DNA of 64,000 bases from Blasia pusilla (GCA_050084515.1 CM114275.1:11222001-11286000), one strand, 5' to 3'; counted from the first letter of the stretch, positions 42,381-53,483 are shown. Numbers and translations: made by a program. Notes: generated by a model not told the origin, from the sequence alone.

Positions 42381-43660
42381 ACACCAAATTGGTCATCCTC
42401 TAGGTAAGTTGAAGGGACATTTCCACACCTTCCGTCGACAAGTGCTAAGCAGCCAACTCAATCATACTCGAGTTACTAACCATAGGCTTTGAGCACCCTT
42501 TAGCCATGTGCCCAGGTTCACCATAGTTGTAGCAAATCACTTTAGCATTCCCTGACTTTGGATGGTGCACTCCCTTTGGTTTTGTGTTGAGTTCTAGTCA
42601 TTTTTGCATTCGGGGTCAAGGACTCTCCCTAGTCGCGCTCACCCCCACTCTAGATCCTCTTGGATGCCCCCTTGTTTTTCAGTAACTTCAAAAAGCATTT
42701 ATGCTCGAAGGGTCTTTGAACTTGGACCTCATTGTCCCCTATCTACTTTGCTTGCTTCAAAAGTTCCGCACATGTCTTCTGTAGCACTAGCATCCAGAAG
42801 ACTTAAGACCACCACATCGACAAGATCACCTTCTTTGCAAACTCATCCATCTTTAGAAGCAAGTTTACTTTCGCATTGAACTCATGCACCTAAGCGCTAA
42901 GGGATCCACTTTGCCGTAGCCGCACAAACTTTATGCCATCACGGAATTCCTAGTACTTCGGAGTGAATTGGTCTCCAATCAACACCTTGAACTCCTCCCA
43001 ACTCAGAGATGTTCCATGGCCTAGATGTTCTTTGCGATTAGTCGTCCATCGTTGGAGTGCATGATCCTTTAAGAACGTGATCGGCATAGTCCCCTTATCA
43101 TGTTCTTATACCCTCTACGCCTCGAAGTTGAGTTCTAGCTTCGTTAGGAACTCATTTATTTTCCGAGACCGCCCCATTCCGGTGAGTGGCGTTAGAAAAA
43201 TTGTCTTACAAAGCTTCTTGCTAAAGCTTAGCGACTCTACTTACTTTTCTCAAGCTCAATCTCAGCAATCTACTTACTTGCTAGGTCATTTGCTCGATCA
43301 TCAACTTCATCAAGTCCATCATTTGGACATAGAGTATCGAGTCACATGAGTTTGGAGTCGAAGGCCCTGCAAAAAGATTTGCATGTGGGACATCCTCATG
43401 ACTAGAGCTCGGGCTCTTGGGAGTTGCTGTCTCTTCCTCTGCCTCTCAGTCAGGCATCGATTTGTCTCTCGGCTTTTATCTCTTAACTCGACACTTCCTT
43501 GGTTCTTCGCCCTTGGTTGCCATCTTCAAGTGCTCGCCTCTTCAGATTCTCCTCTTTGTCTCTTGCATCCCTCCGCGAGCGTCTAGGTCTCACTTCTACC
43601 TTGAGTTCTCCCCAAACGTGTAATTGCTCCTACGATCGAAAGTTCTCGCTCACCAAGGAT
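42381..43660 (-). pseudogene. Gag of the minus-strand chromovirus
   Basis: Continues the copy whose protease piece is at 28536-28611. On the minus strand a zinc knuckle reads CYNYGEPGHMAKGCSKP (about 42480-42535; second Cys is Tyr, as in the young element). Upstream blocks match gag of the young element by order (LTSELGELKVLIGDQ-like stretch near 42990, KVKDF region near 43170, coiled coil near 43270). Many breaks. Confidence 0.65.
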
Positions 43661-43662
43661 TA

Positions 43663-43674
43663 GCTATGGTACCA
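43663..43674 (-). promoter_or_regulatory. Primer-binding site
   Basis: TGGTACCATAGC on the minus strand, two bases after the LTR end ACGACA, a mutated form of TGGTATCAGAGC. Confidence 0.6.
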
Positions 43675-43676
43675 CA

Positions 43677-44287
43677 TGTCGTACGCCTACTATTCTTGAA
43701 TTTCAATCTTTAGTGTTGCGGAAGTGTACGTTTAGCAAGTAGGACACACTCTCACACTCAATTTGCACCCAAATACACTCATGTTAGTGTGGTCTGGGTT
43801 AATCGTCCTTCCAAACCACCAAGTTCTCAACTTAGCACCTCATCAAGCTCAACCTTCCCTAATTTAAAGCTTTCCAACACATGCAAGTCTTTCAAGACTT
43901 TGGACAAACTTTCTGATTAGTCCAGACACGTAAAATGGTATTCGCGCGCCTAACGGTCCGAACTGTCCTAAGGACCTCGCATGAGCCCCCAAATTGAGAC
44001 CCAACTAAATTAGTTTCCATTTAGAATCTAATTAGGACCTCCAAAATCCACTCTATTGGACTTGGTTCGGGTTTCGAATCCCAACGCCAAAACCCCCGAT
44101 CCATTCCGCGCCCTTGGGTCGCCCCGCGGCCCCCCAAAGTGGGGTTTGAGTCCCAAGCACTCTTGGAGACCTTCCCCCTTGATATATAGTAATTTTGGGG
44201 ATCTCTACCTTGCCCTACCTTTGGAGAAGAGACATTTGAGCCCCTCCTTTTGGCCCTCAACCCGAATCCCTATATAATCATTTTCAG
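43677..44287 (-). repeat. 5' LTR of the minus-strand chromovirus, truncated
   Basis: Plus reading starts TGTCGTACGCC and follows the family through the AAGTGTTGCGGAAGTGTAC block to TATATAATCATTTTCAGCCAG, where the LTR of another family begins. The upstream part of this LTR was not found elsewhere in the window. Confidence 0.7.
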
Positions 44288-44292
44288 CCAGT

Positions 44293-44910
44293 TGTCGTGC
44301 GCATACATATCGCTACACAACATACATCGTTGGTCACATCTACACCATACAACACCGATCTTCCCCACACACGGGTCAATCCACACATGTACAAAAATCA
44401 ACTCATACATATACATGGAGATCACACAACAAAAATAAAGAGTAGTAAAAACGGCACACCCGGCCTAAAACTCCACTCTTCAATCTACATCGGCATATCG
44501 AGCCTCGCCCACCCTGTGCTATCAAGGAATCCGGACGCTAGCATCCTAGTCCTATCTCACACACATACAAGGGAGGTTCTCCAATGGCCCAACACGAGAA
44601 AGATGGCTTAGGAAAGCCATCTTCCTCTCTTATATAGGGTTGGGAAGAGCCAAAAGGCTCTTCCCCTAAAAATAGCCCTCTCCTTGGTAACCTTCATGCA
44701 CATGTTACCAGGGGCGGGTGACCTGGTCAACAAGTCACCCGGCTGTGAAAGACCTCAACATGAAAGTTGTCAGAAATGACGTTCGTGACACAATGGACCT
44801 ATCCTCAACCTCATCCGACACCGTGGGACAAAGTTACACTCAAGATAGTTCGCTGGCTCCTACGCCCTATCCACGATAGATCTCGGCCTATCGATTACTC
44901 AGATGTGACA
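44293..44910 (-). repeat. 3' LTR of element A
   Basis: Minus reading TGTCACATCTGAGTAATCG...TATGCGCACGACA, 618 bp with TG/CA ends. It contains the TATA box and twin hairpins also found in copy B (57877-57942). Different in sequence from the chromovirus LTRs. Confidence 0.8.
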
Positions 44911-44912
44911 AC

Positions 44913-45055
44913 TGTCGTGCGCATACCTATTGCTACACAACATACATCGCTGGTCACATCTACACCACACAACACCGATCTTCCCTACACACGGGTCGAT
45001 CCACACATGTACAAAAATAAACTCATACATATACGTGGAGATCACACAACCACCC
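44913..45055 (-). repeat. Extra copy of the LTR end inside the 3' untranslated region
   Basis: The last 140 or so bases of the LTR (TGTGATCTCCAC...GCGCACGACA) occur again just before the 3' LTR, separated by two bases. The same arrangement exists in element B (57490-57627), so it predates both insertions. Confidence 0.75.
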
Positions 45056-45109
45056 CCCTAGCTGGCAGTTGGATCCTCCCAACTCCAGATAGAAAATATC
45101 ACATCTCTC

Positions 45110-46780
45110 TTATATGACCTACTACCCTATACACATCTTGGACACATCCATCGTCCCGTGGGAACCACATCAAGAGGGGGGGTCAGACATGACATATGTC
45201 ACCCTCAAGAACAACCATCACATACCAACATGGTGGCTGCACCCCTCACAGATCCGCACAACATACACCTCAAGCCTACAGGTACCACTGCCAAGCTCGG
45301 ATCCACCGTCCCATCTACGTTCAGAAGATGACATGGCGCACAATTGCGCACATGATCCTTCCAAACCATACCATCCCGTCCCTCCAACATGAGGACTCCG
45401 GTCGGTAATACCTGGCGCACACGTAGGATCGTGCGCCTTGCAGTGACATCTAGCGTCGTGGGTGCCGCCTGCTGTAAATACACGTAATCTCCGGGATGAA
45501 ACCTCCTAATCCCTGGACGATAACCTCCTCCACGAATAGTCGCGTACCTCAATGTATCTCTATGCTGGGCATTAGCTAAGTTCTCAAAAGCCATAGGCAT
45601 GACTCTACGAAAAACTTCTGCCCTCTGAGAACATGCTTGTACCCACACATCTGGATCATCAAGATCTAACACCTCTCCCATGTCACGTCGAATCGCTGCG
45701 GGTAAATCTGGCCCTCTCCCAAAGAGCAAAAAGTACGGTGAAAATGACGCCAAGGATGCCTGCCGACTAAAGCAATAACCTATAACCAACCATGGCAACT
45801 GTAGGTCCCACTCCCTCAACTGTCCCCGCTGCAGGCCATACTTGTGCAATCCCCTCTTCACCGTCTGTACCACTCTCTCCGCCAACCCATCCGCCTCAGG
45901 ATGATCCCTAGACGTGGTGCGGTGATCTATCAGCGCCTGATCACACAAGGCTTGAGACTCTCCCTTGAACTCGGTACCCTGATCAGTTAACACCTCCGCC
46001 GGTGCACCAAAATGACTAAGCACACGATCTAGAAATGCATAAGTTGTTCCCTTGCTCGCATTGTCCGGTAGTGCCACCAACTCTATCCACTTGGAGAAAT
46101 GCTCCACCATGACCAACACGTACCTATGATGACGCCGTGTCAATAACAAAGGTCCCGCAAAGTCTAAAATCCACCGATAACCTAAACCCATAATCGGCAA
46201 AGGATGTAACTGCGGAGTGGGAGCATTGAAGGATGCTCGCACTTTGTCACATACCATACACTTGGCCACAAACTGTTGTACCCCAAGTATGCATGTCGCG
46301 CCACCAATACTGAACCTAGAGTAAGCTGTAAGTACGCTTTACTCCGAAATGTCCCAACTCCTCATGGGCATGTCGCACTACAAGTACTCGCTGGGAAGGA
46401 TGAGGTACCACTCGTATCCTACCATCTCCCCATACCGGCAAAATGTGAGTCCCCTCCCACCTGAACCTCTTGGCTCTCTGTAGGATCCGATCCCGCTCCC
46501 TAGCACTCACTGTACTCGCAATGACGCCAGTGCGCAAGAACTCCACAACCTCCACGTCGTCATGGATATCACGATCACATGTCACCTCCTCACTAACCTC
46601 CGGATCCAAAGACTCTTCATCCAACCCCACCATTGGAGTCATCACCTGTGGCTGACCTGCCATAGTCAACCAACAAAGATAGGCAGATGCATGCCAATCG
46701 GGCACCATCTCCTCATCACTCTCTCCATGCCATCGAGCTCCTGTTTCGTCTCTCTGACTCGGACATGGGTTATGACTCAA
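45110..46780 (-). pseudogene. Integrase with C-terminal PHD finger (element A)
   Basis: The frame 46316-46780 carries the zinc-finger start VVRHAHEELGHFGVKRTYSL. The 354-codon frame 45205-46269 carries CMVCDKVRASF, the core with LDFAGP (first Asp), LTDQGTEFKG (second Asp) and HPEADGLAERVVQTVKRGL (Glu), the C-terminal FHPGDYVYLQQAAPTTLDVT and VLMLEGRDGMVWKDHVRNC, and then a PHD finger start CMLCGSVRGAATMLVCDGCS; the remaining PHD residues lie in the next frame. PHD fingers read histone tails, so this may replace the chromodomain as a targeting module. One stop or frameshift between the zinc finger and core. Confidence 0.88.
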
Positions 46781-46792
46781 CCCATCCGCATC

Positions 46793-47210
46793 CTAGTTCA
46801 GCCAACCTGGCCTATGAACCACCTCAAACTCATACTCTTGTACTAATAGAACCCTCTTGGCAAGCTTTCCCGTAAGCTTGTCGCACTCCATCAACCACCT
46901 CAACGGCTGATGATCAGTGATAAGTGTGAAAGGGTTTCCGAATAAATAGCACCTGAAATATGCCACGGCCCACACTGCAGCCAAGTACTCTCCCTCGTAG
47001 GAGTTGTACTTTGCCTCTGCAATGTTGTTCAATCGGCTCGTGTAAGCCACAACGAACTCCCTCTCCTCGTCATCCCTCTGAGTAAGCATTGCTCCTAAAC
47101 CCAACATGCTCCAATCCGTATGTAACTGGAATGGGCGACCCCTAACCGGTCTCTGTAAAATGGGTGAGGACATCAATTTGTCCTTGAGCTCTTGAAATTC
47201 TCGCTCCTAA
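46793..47210 (-). pseudogene. RNase H of element A
   Basis: PFQLHTDWSMLGLGAMLTQR, EFVVAYTSRLNNIAEAKYNS, YEGEYLAAVWAVAYFRCYLF and FTLITDHQPLRWL give the D-E-D residues of RNase H (TDWS, EGE, TDH). The frame is intact for 127 codons; it follows a connection region broken by the solo LTR. Confidence 0.85.
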
Positions 47211-47218
47211 TCATCTCC

Positions 47219-48249
47219 TGTCGTGCGCTTACTCTCCTTGAACGTTAATCTTGTTTGTTGCGGAAGCGTGCGTTCAGTAGGTCACGCTCTCAACGCTGAT
47301 CTGCATCCAAACACGCACTTTGGTTAGTCGGGTCTTGGATCAATCAGCGGGGTTACTTTGCGAGTTCTCGTCTCGGACTCTCATCAAGCTCAACCTTCCT
47401 AGTTTTGCGGTTTCCAACACGGGAAAATCTCGAAAGACTTGGGACAAACTTTCTGGTCGGTTCAGGAACCTGAAATGGCATTTCGCGCCTAGCGGTTCCA
47501 ATTTTCTGATGGACATCCAATGAGTTCCGCACCAAGACTCGCACAAAGTGAATCTCGGGTTGGAATCCAAGTGTGGCATACAAAGTCCACTCCCTTGGAT
47601 CAGGTTTGGGTTTCGGGTTTCCGCGCCAAACTCCCGTTCCATCCCGTGCCTCTGAAATGCCGTTTGGCGCCCAAAGTGGGGATTCATTTCCCGAGACATC
47701 TCGGAGAGGGTCCTCCCTTAATAGTACTTCTGGGGATCTCTGGGGGCCCCCTACATTTAGGGAAAGACACTCGGGCCTCTCCAATTGGCCCTCAACCCGA
47801 TTGCCCTCTCAATCGTTTTTGGCCAATCTCTCAGCCTATACTTATGCGTTTTCTGAGATCTTTAGTGCGTTGGAAGCGTCTTAAGATCATCTTTCCAGCG
47901 CGCCCTTACTTATCCCGAACGCATCTTGGAACTCAACGTTATGGTCCTAAACACAGTCAGATTCTCCCAAACGCTAGTCGTGTTCCAAACTGGTTCTCAC
48001 CTCTTTGGCAACCAAGCTCCCAAGCCTCAACTCATCTCAAGTCTTGGCTCGCATTTGGTCTAGGTTTCCTGGTCGCAACCACTAACGCATGAAACGCACA
48101 ACTCTGTTCCACGTTTCGTCTCTTAGAATTTTCCAAGAGACTCTTCCAAACGCCTCTCCAAAGCGCAAACCTCGCAGCGTGAGTTCCTTTGAGTTGTGAT
48201 GTTTCGCTTGGCGTCTATTTGGTATTTTTTGGTTATGAGGGTCGCGACA
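47219..48249 (-). mobile_element. Solo chromovirus LTR in element A
   Basis: TGTCGTGCGC...GGGTCGCGACA in plus reading, 1031 bp, the reverse complement of the 19630-type LTR family. It is flanked by TCTCC at 47214-47218 and 48250-48254, a clean 5-bp target duplication. Solo LTRs form by recombination between the two LTRs of a full element. Confidence 0.9.
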
Positions 48250-48254
48250 TCTCC

Positions 48255-48903
48255 TCACAACCAAACCTAATCAAGTCTCATCAACAAGGTCAAAGACTTT
48301 GCGATCCCACTAAAACCCTTGACATACCGTCGATAGAAGTTTGCCTGTCCAAGAAATGCTCAGACTCGACTCACATCTGTAGGGCGTGGAATCTGCGCAA
48401 TAGCATCTACCTTTGTCTGCTGAATGCCTAACCCACTCGGGTATATGGTGTGTCCCAAGTTCTCAATCTGCTCTTGAAAGAATATGCACTTGCTTGGATG
48501 TAACTTCAGTCCATGAAACTGCAATCGCCAAAACACCTCCTCCAAGTGTCGCTCATGCTCCTCAACCGTGGAACTGAAGATACGAATATCATCTATGTTA
48601 ACATCGTACAAAATCCAAGCCAGCCAGAATCCTATCCATCACTCTCTGAAACTCTGCAGGCGCGTTCTTCAACCCAAATGGTAAGAACTGCCACTGATAC
48701 AAGCAATCTCTCCCGAACCGATCTATCCCCCAGAATGCTGTCTTCTCCCTGTCCTCCAACCCGATAGGAAGCTGATGAGAGCCAGCACGAAGATCTAAAG
48801 TACTGAAGGCAAAACAACTGACATGCCCTCTCAGGAACCTATGAACTCGCTGTCGCTCTCCTCCTATCAACTTGAGACCTATCACAGGCTCCCAAGTCTC
48901 CAT
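48255..48903 (-). pseudogene. Reverse transcriptase of element A, with internal deletion
   Basis: Starts METWEPVIGLKLIGGER, then RFLRGHVSCFAFSTLDLRAG; compared with copy B (54351-55184) about 110 residues between GHV and TLDLRAG are missing, including the conserved YR and YCDYR-like motifs. GIDRFGRDCLYQWQFLPFGL and NAPAEFQRVMDRILAGLDF follow, then the catalytic stretch, altered to NIDDIRIFSS. Confidence 0.85.
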
Positions 48904-49218
48904 CGTGACCTCACTCGGAGAGGACGCAACCTCCGGCTTTGGTTGCTATGTAGCAACCCAAGCCACCTCCGCAGCAGCCACTCAGCTCTGACCTCCTACA
49001 CCATGCTCCACATCCAAAAAATGAACATGTGCTACTCTAGCCGCCTTCGCACTCTCTGCTTGAACGACGTCCCAGGAAGTTCATGGGTGCCTATCTCTCC
49101 TCGTCTCGCCCCCAGTCAATGCATGTACAGACCCTGTAGGCAATGGTCCAACTCGTGGACGTGATGGCATGGATGACACTTGCATTTGTCTCTGCTCAGC
49201 CATACCTAGGCTGACTAT

Positions 49219-50108
49219 CTATGTGACACAGTTGAGGTCCATCGCCTGCCCCAACACCTGTCTCCGGGATGCCTCAGTCATCCCTCGCACCGCCGTAGTA
49301 CCGGTAGCAAACCCCATGGTGCGCTCGCGCTCATCTGCTGTAGGCTCCTCCAATGCTCCGGTCACCTCATCCCAAATCATGCTTGGCCCTCCCTGACGAA
49401 AGGCATGGTCCCGTGTCACCATCTAAGATCGATGCCCTAAGCCCAAAATAGCATCCACTGTGAGATATGGTGCTCTCTGGACTCCATCGTATGCTCGACT
49501 CAGTACCTCTGATGGTATGAGGTACGTCCACCACAGTCATGGACGATGGGCACGTGATCCAACTCTCGCCGCATCTAATAACACAACAGATCCCAACCAG
49601 GACCTCACCTGATACACACTCGTCATCACACGTGCACGAGTGTCTCCCAACAACGGCACGTTCTCCAAGATGTACGTTGGAGAACATGTCTGACTCTCCT
49701 GCAAATGTCGTACTACTCGCAACATCTCCCAAAACATCCTTGACCTCAGATCTTGCAATCCAAATCCTCGGCCAGCTGATGAATGACCCTGATATGGCCA
49801 TCCAACAATCACCAAATGAATGGTGCCAGCTCTATCCAGATCCTGGGCCCCCACCAAAGAGATGTCGGCGGGTAGTGTATGTTGATATCCCCGTACTGCA
49901 GATACCGGCAACAACTCAGGATACCTCTGGACCAATCTCGCCATGTGACGTAATGATATTCGCCGCGGGGTCTCATCTCCCGTATGCCCGCGTGCAATAC
50001 TGTAGCCAATCCGGTGCTAATCCCTCCGAAGAGATCTAAAACCCTAACACCCTCCTCTGGGCACTGCCACACAACGGGTGTGGTATCCAGTGGGGTCAAC
50101 ATCTCCAT
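49219..50108 (-). pseudogene. Cytosine-5 DNA methyltransferase domain of element A
   Basis: C5 methyltransferases add a methyl group to cytosine from SAM through a catalytic Cys. Motif I: VRVLDLFGGISTGLATVL (about 50000-50050). Motif IV: HLVIVGWPYQGHSSAG (about 49790-49840), in which the catalytic Cys of PCQ is Tyr, while copy B keeps PCQ. Then GLQDLRSRMFWEMLRVV, motif VI ILENVPLLGD, RVGSRAHRPRLWW (motif VIII-like) and at the end ERERTMGFATGTTAV with RRQVLGQAMDLN (motifs IX-X, 49219-49422). The domain lies between protease and reverse transcriptase. Several frameshifts. The ordinary motif order I-IV-VI-VIII-IX-X is Dnmt3/Dnmt1-like, not the rearranged DRM order. Confidence 0.9.
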
Positions 50109-50412
50109 GCCAAGAGCCTGATCGCCACGTGACTCTCGCTGCTCCGAGATAAAAGCATGACTCCACGCCTACCTCGCGAGGTTGTCGGCACTCCTCTGTA
50201 GCTCTCGAGTCGTATCACAATGGTGAAGAGGTCTCGCCAACATGGGAAGAGACACCCGCCATGGCCTATCTCTCCCTCGGACTATCCGCTACTGGGACAT
50301 CCTCCGCATGTGCGTTCCCCTCCAACAACTCTCCTAGCCAGCTAACACTACCTGAGAAAGCCACCAACGTGGTCACAGACTCGCCTCGTGATTGACCACC
50401 TCGTCCTGCAAA

Positions 50413-51381
50413 CTACACGGGTAACTGACTCATCCAGCCGTCACCTGACTGCCATATTGGCCGATAAGCAACGGTCTCCTCCCAGAAGTCAAGGATGAAT
50501 CCTAGGGGATATAACAATGTACTCCCCACCAACACATTGTACGACTTAGCTGGTGTTGTAATCGCACGTGTGTGCACCATAGCATTATCCGTCTCATGCT
50601 TTGGCTGGACTCTGACAACTATCTCCTGTCGAGTTATATACTGCGTGGGTGACACGCCCCCAATTGAGGTCTGTATCTGGAAGGGACAAGGCTCAATGTC
50701 GGCCTTCCGTAACCCCAACGCTAACCATGCCGCCTTCCCTAACATCAAGGGTTGCGCTCCCGAATCAAGTAGGACGCGTTGCGGGTGATATACTGTCCCC
50801 GTCGGACTAACCAAGCGAAATACTCTAGCTTGGTTATCCAGTAACACTACTCCAAGTGTCACCACTGCTCGCTCTATGGCCGGTTGAGCTGGCATATCTA
50901 CCAACTTCGCTGCCGCCGCATGCCATGACTCTATGGCAAACGTCTCCAGCACCGGCTGTGAGGGCAAGTCCACCACCTCCTCAACTACCTCTGAAAAAGA
51001 AGCAGTCACCTCTCCACGCTCACACAACGTGGCGGCCAGCCGGAACACCTCAACTGATCCAACTCCCAACGTCGCCAACTCTATGGCGGAAAATAGTGGA
51101 GTTTGACTCACTCTGGTGGCCACCTCCAACACTATGGTCGACACTGACTCCACTCGAGCCGGTATAGAAGTTGTCACTCCAACTCCTTGTGACGTCGATG
51201 TAGGTGCCTGAGCTGTAGGCACCGCTAGTCGTCGAGGCACCATTGATGGTGTGTGTAGTGCCTCCGACAATGTAAATGACTGTGGAACCCTTGTGTGCCG
51301 CCCATCGGTCCCCTCTGGTGGGTCAATCTCAACTCCACCTCTCGATGGCTCGGTGCCTCTCGCAAAGACTCGAGTCACCAA
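50413..51381 (-). CDS. Protease region of element A
   Basis: A 322-codon open frame. The C-terminal half has VFRLVSPTGTVYHPQRVLLD, LDSGAQPLMLGKAAWLALGL (catalytic D-S-G), FQIQTSIGGVSPTQYITRQ and SYNVLVGSTLLYPLGFILDF, a retropepsin fold ending in the usual ILG-like helix (here VLVGSTLL). The N-terminal half is a Val/Thr/Ser-rich linker. Confidence 0.85.
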   Translation of the reverse strand: MVTRVFARGTEPSRGGVEIDPPEGTDGRHTRVPQSFTLSEALHTPSMVPRRLAVPTAQAPTSTSQGVGVTTSIPARVESVSTIVLEVATRVSQTPLFSAIELATLGVGSVEVFRLAATLCERGEVTASFSEVVEEVVDLPSQPVLETFAIESWHAAAAKLVDMPAQPAIERAVVTLGVVLLDNQARVFRLVSPTGTVYHPQRVLLDSGAQPLMLGKAAWLALGLRKADIEPCPFQIQTSIGGVSPTQYITRQEIVVRVQPKHETDNAMVHTRAITTPAKSYNVLVGSTLLYPLGFILDFWEETVAYRPIWQSGDGWMSQLPV

Positions 51382-51779
51382 AGTACATTTGCCTCAACCT
51401 CGGCTGTTGCACTACACAAAAATCCCATACTGGCGAGATCCTCACCCGGGTCATGGTAAGAGGTAGAAGCTGGAGCCACACTAGCTGCTCGCGGCTCTGT
51501 GCCTTCTCTGAGCTGCATCCTCGTCATGGCAACAATCCTCTGCTCCAACTGATCGATGCGTGAGAGAAGTGCTGGCTCTAGTGCTCCTGCTCCATCTCCT
51601 CTGGCTGGTGGTGGTCCTCTACCACCACGTCCAGGAAGAACTCCCCAACCTCCGCCAGGACGACCGCCCCCAAGCCCTCGGCCTACCTCCGGACGTGCCT
51701 CTTGGCAAAGGTCAAAACATCTATCCCTAGTGTGACCATATCTGTGGCAATAATCACACTGGTGCTGTGGTGGGGCCAA
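51375..51779 (-). CDS. Gag C-terminal region with zinc knuckle (element A)
   Basis: HQCDYCHRYGHTRDRCFDL is a complete CX2CX4HX4C knuckle, followed by a Gly/Arg-rich RNA-binding stretch (GRGLGGGRPGGGWGVLPGRG) and LLSRIDQLEQRIVAMTRMQL. The frame overlaps the protease frame by a few bases, compatible with frameshifting or with a lost base. The capsid part of Gag is missing at the head-to-head junction. Confidence 0.85.
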   Translation of the reverse strand: MAPPQHQCDYCHRYGHTRDRCFDLCQEARPEVGRGLGGGRPGGGWGVLPGRGGRGPPPARGDGAGALEPALLSRIDQLEQRIVAMTRMQLREGTEPRAASVAPASTSYHDPGEDLASMGFLCSATAEVEANVLW

Positions 51780-52175
51780 CCTCTATGGCTTCTGAGAAAT
51801 CGGAGGCGCTCGTGGTCCTCTCCCATACTGTGGGCAGTCTCTCTGCCTATGGACCCCTCCACACGTCCAACAAGACCACATTGTTAGGGTGTTAGATCTC
51901 TTCGGAGGGATTAGCACCGGATTGGCTGCCATATTGCAGGCGGGCGTACGGGTGCATCAGTACCTTTATGTGGAGAGAGATGAGACCGCGCGGCGAGTAT
52001 CATTACGTCACGTGGCAAGATTGGTCCAAATGTATCCTGAGTTGTTGTCAGATCTGCGATGACAGGGGGATACCCAAAGATACGCTACCCGCCGACATCT
52101 CTTTGGTGGGGGCGCAGGATCTGGATAGAGTTGGCACCATTCATTTGGTGATTGCTGGATGGCCATGTCAAGGTC

Positions 52176-53483
52176 TGTAATGTCTAAGTGTTTCTTATTT
52201 ACAGTCAATTGTAGAGTTCGATCCCCAAGAGGATCAATGTTGGATGAAAAGAGAGTATAAAGTGATGATTATGTTGTAAAAGTGTAATTGATTATGTAAT
52301 TCAAATGTAATATTCAAAGAACATCTTCCGATCCTTTTAGTACCTATGTTTTCTTCTTCAATACTCGAGTGGAGTTTAAAGTACGCTCAGCAATTTGTTC
52401 TCTCGACATCTCGGAACCTCACAGAGACCTCAAGAATAAAGTTGGCTTCTCCTACTTTCGAACTCAACCGTGGGCAAAGTTACTCTCTGTCAAACAGATT
52501 TCATACAACTTTATGTTGATTATTCCATTGATGAGAAAGGTTCGCATGATTCACTCTTCACTCGGCAGACCCAAAAAGAATATTCAGACATAAGCATCGC
52601 ACATCAGAATGAATGAATGAATGCTTTACTACTCCATCAAGAATTGGAAGACTTCAAAGTATATACAAGCTCAAGAGGGTACAACTCTCTTGCTCGGACC
52701 ATTCCTACAGCATAAGGACTTCATGAGCGAATGATAATAATAGCTTCTGTCTTGTTTCTTAAATATTCTCGAGAGTAGGAGCGTTTCTATGATCCGAAGC
52801 GTTCTTGATGAAGTTGGTGTCTCTTCAATATTTGTAACTACCTAGATCTATGGTTCTCTTAGCCTTTCCTACGATCCCTGTGAATCCGCGGTACAAAACT
52901 GTTCTAACTACCAATTTGATACAAAGGGTCGCGCCCTTTCCTAGTCTAATTGTTCTAACGATGTGCCGCTTGAAATCACTTCGGGTCTGAGCTTCGCTTC
53001 GCTGCGAAGTCTGGACTTCTTCTTCTTCCTTTCAGGATGAAGCTCTTCTTCTTGGTCTGAGGACGAAGCTCTTCCTCTTGGTTTGAGGACGAAGCTCTTC
53101 CTCTTGGTTTGAGGACGAAGCTCTTCCTCTTGGTCTGAGGACGAAGCTCTTCCTCTTGGTTTGAGGACGAAGCTCTTCCTCTTCATTCTCTTCGTGCTTT
53201 GCTTAAGAGCGAAGTACTTCGTATACAGAGCTTCGTTGAGCTTCTTTAGGCTTTGTTAAGCTTTGTTAAGCTTCGCGTTGATCCTTTATACTTCTTTACG
53301 GCTTTTGATTCTCCTCTAAGGAAAATCCTTGATCTTCCATCTCTCTGCCTTGTCTTAGGAGCTTCGTGATTCACTTATTCTTCTTCATAATAATAAATAA
53401 TTATAATCAAAATCATAATATACAAGAGTCTTTGTTGAATAAAAAGATATATTCTTCAAGATTACAAAATTGTGGGTATCACA
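52176..53483. mobile_element. 1.3-kb insertion, probably a solo LTR of a third family
   Basis: TGTAATGTCTAAG...GGGTATCACA begins with TG, ends with CA and is flanked by AGGTC on both sides (52171-52175, 53484-53488). It has no recognisable coding sequence and no pair of internal repeats, so a solo LTR is the simplest reading. It interrupts the methyltransferase between motifs IV and VI. Confidence 0.75.
53036..53185. repeat. Tandem repeat, 26-bp unit, about six copies
   Basis: The unit GACGAAGCTCTTCCTCTTGG plus TYTGAG repeats head-to-tail with one or two changes per copy. Because 26 is not a multiple of three, the open frame across it cycles through different peptides, so it is not selected as protein. 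Confidence 0.9.

Larger units (their letters stand above)
44293..51880 (-). mobile_element. Ty3/gypsy element A with C5-methyltransferase and PHD finger
   Basis: On the minus strand: gag C-terminal part with zinc knuckle, protease, cytosine-5 methyltransferase, reverse transcriptase, RNase H, integrase, PHD finger, 3' untranslated region and 3' LTR. The 5' LTR and gag start are missing because the element is joined head-to-head to a plus-strand sister at about 51880. A 1-kb chromovirus solo LTR interrupts RT (47219-48249). Confidence 0.88.

Noticed and set aside
52205-52245. TAGAGTTCGATCCCC string looking like a tRNA T-arm
   Set aside because: No matching acceptor, D or anticodon arms could be folded around it.
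52941-53186. Basic repeat protein read from the 26-bp minisatellite
   Set aside because: The repeat period is not a multiple of three and the region lies within a solo-LTR-like insert.
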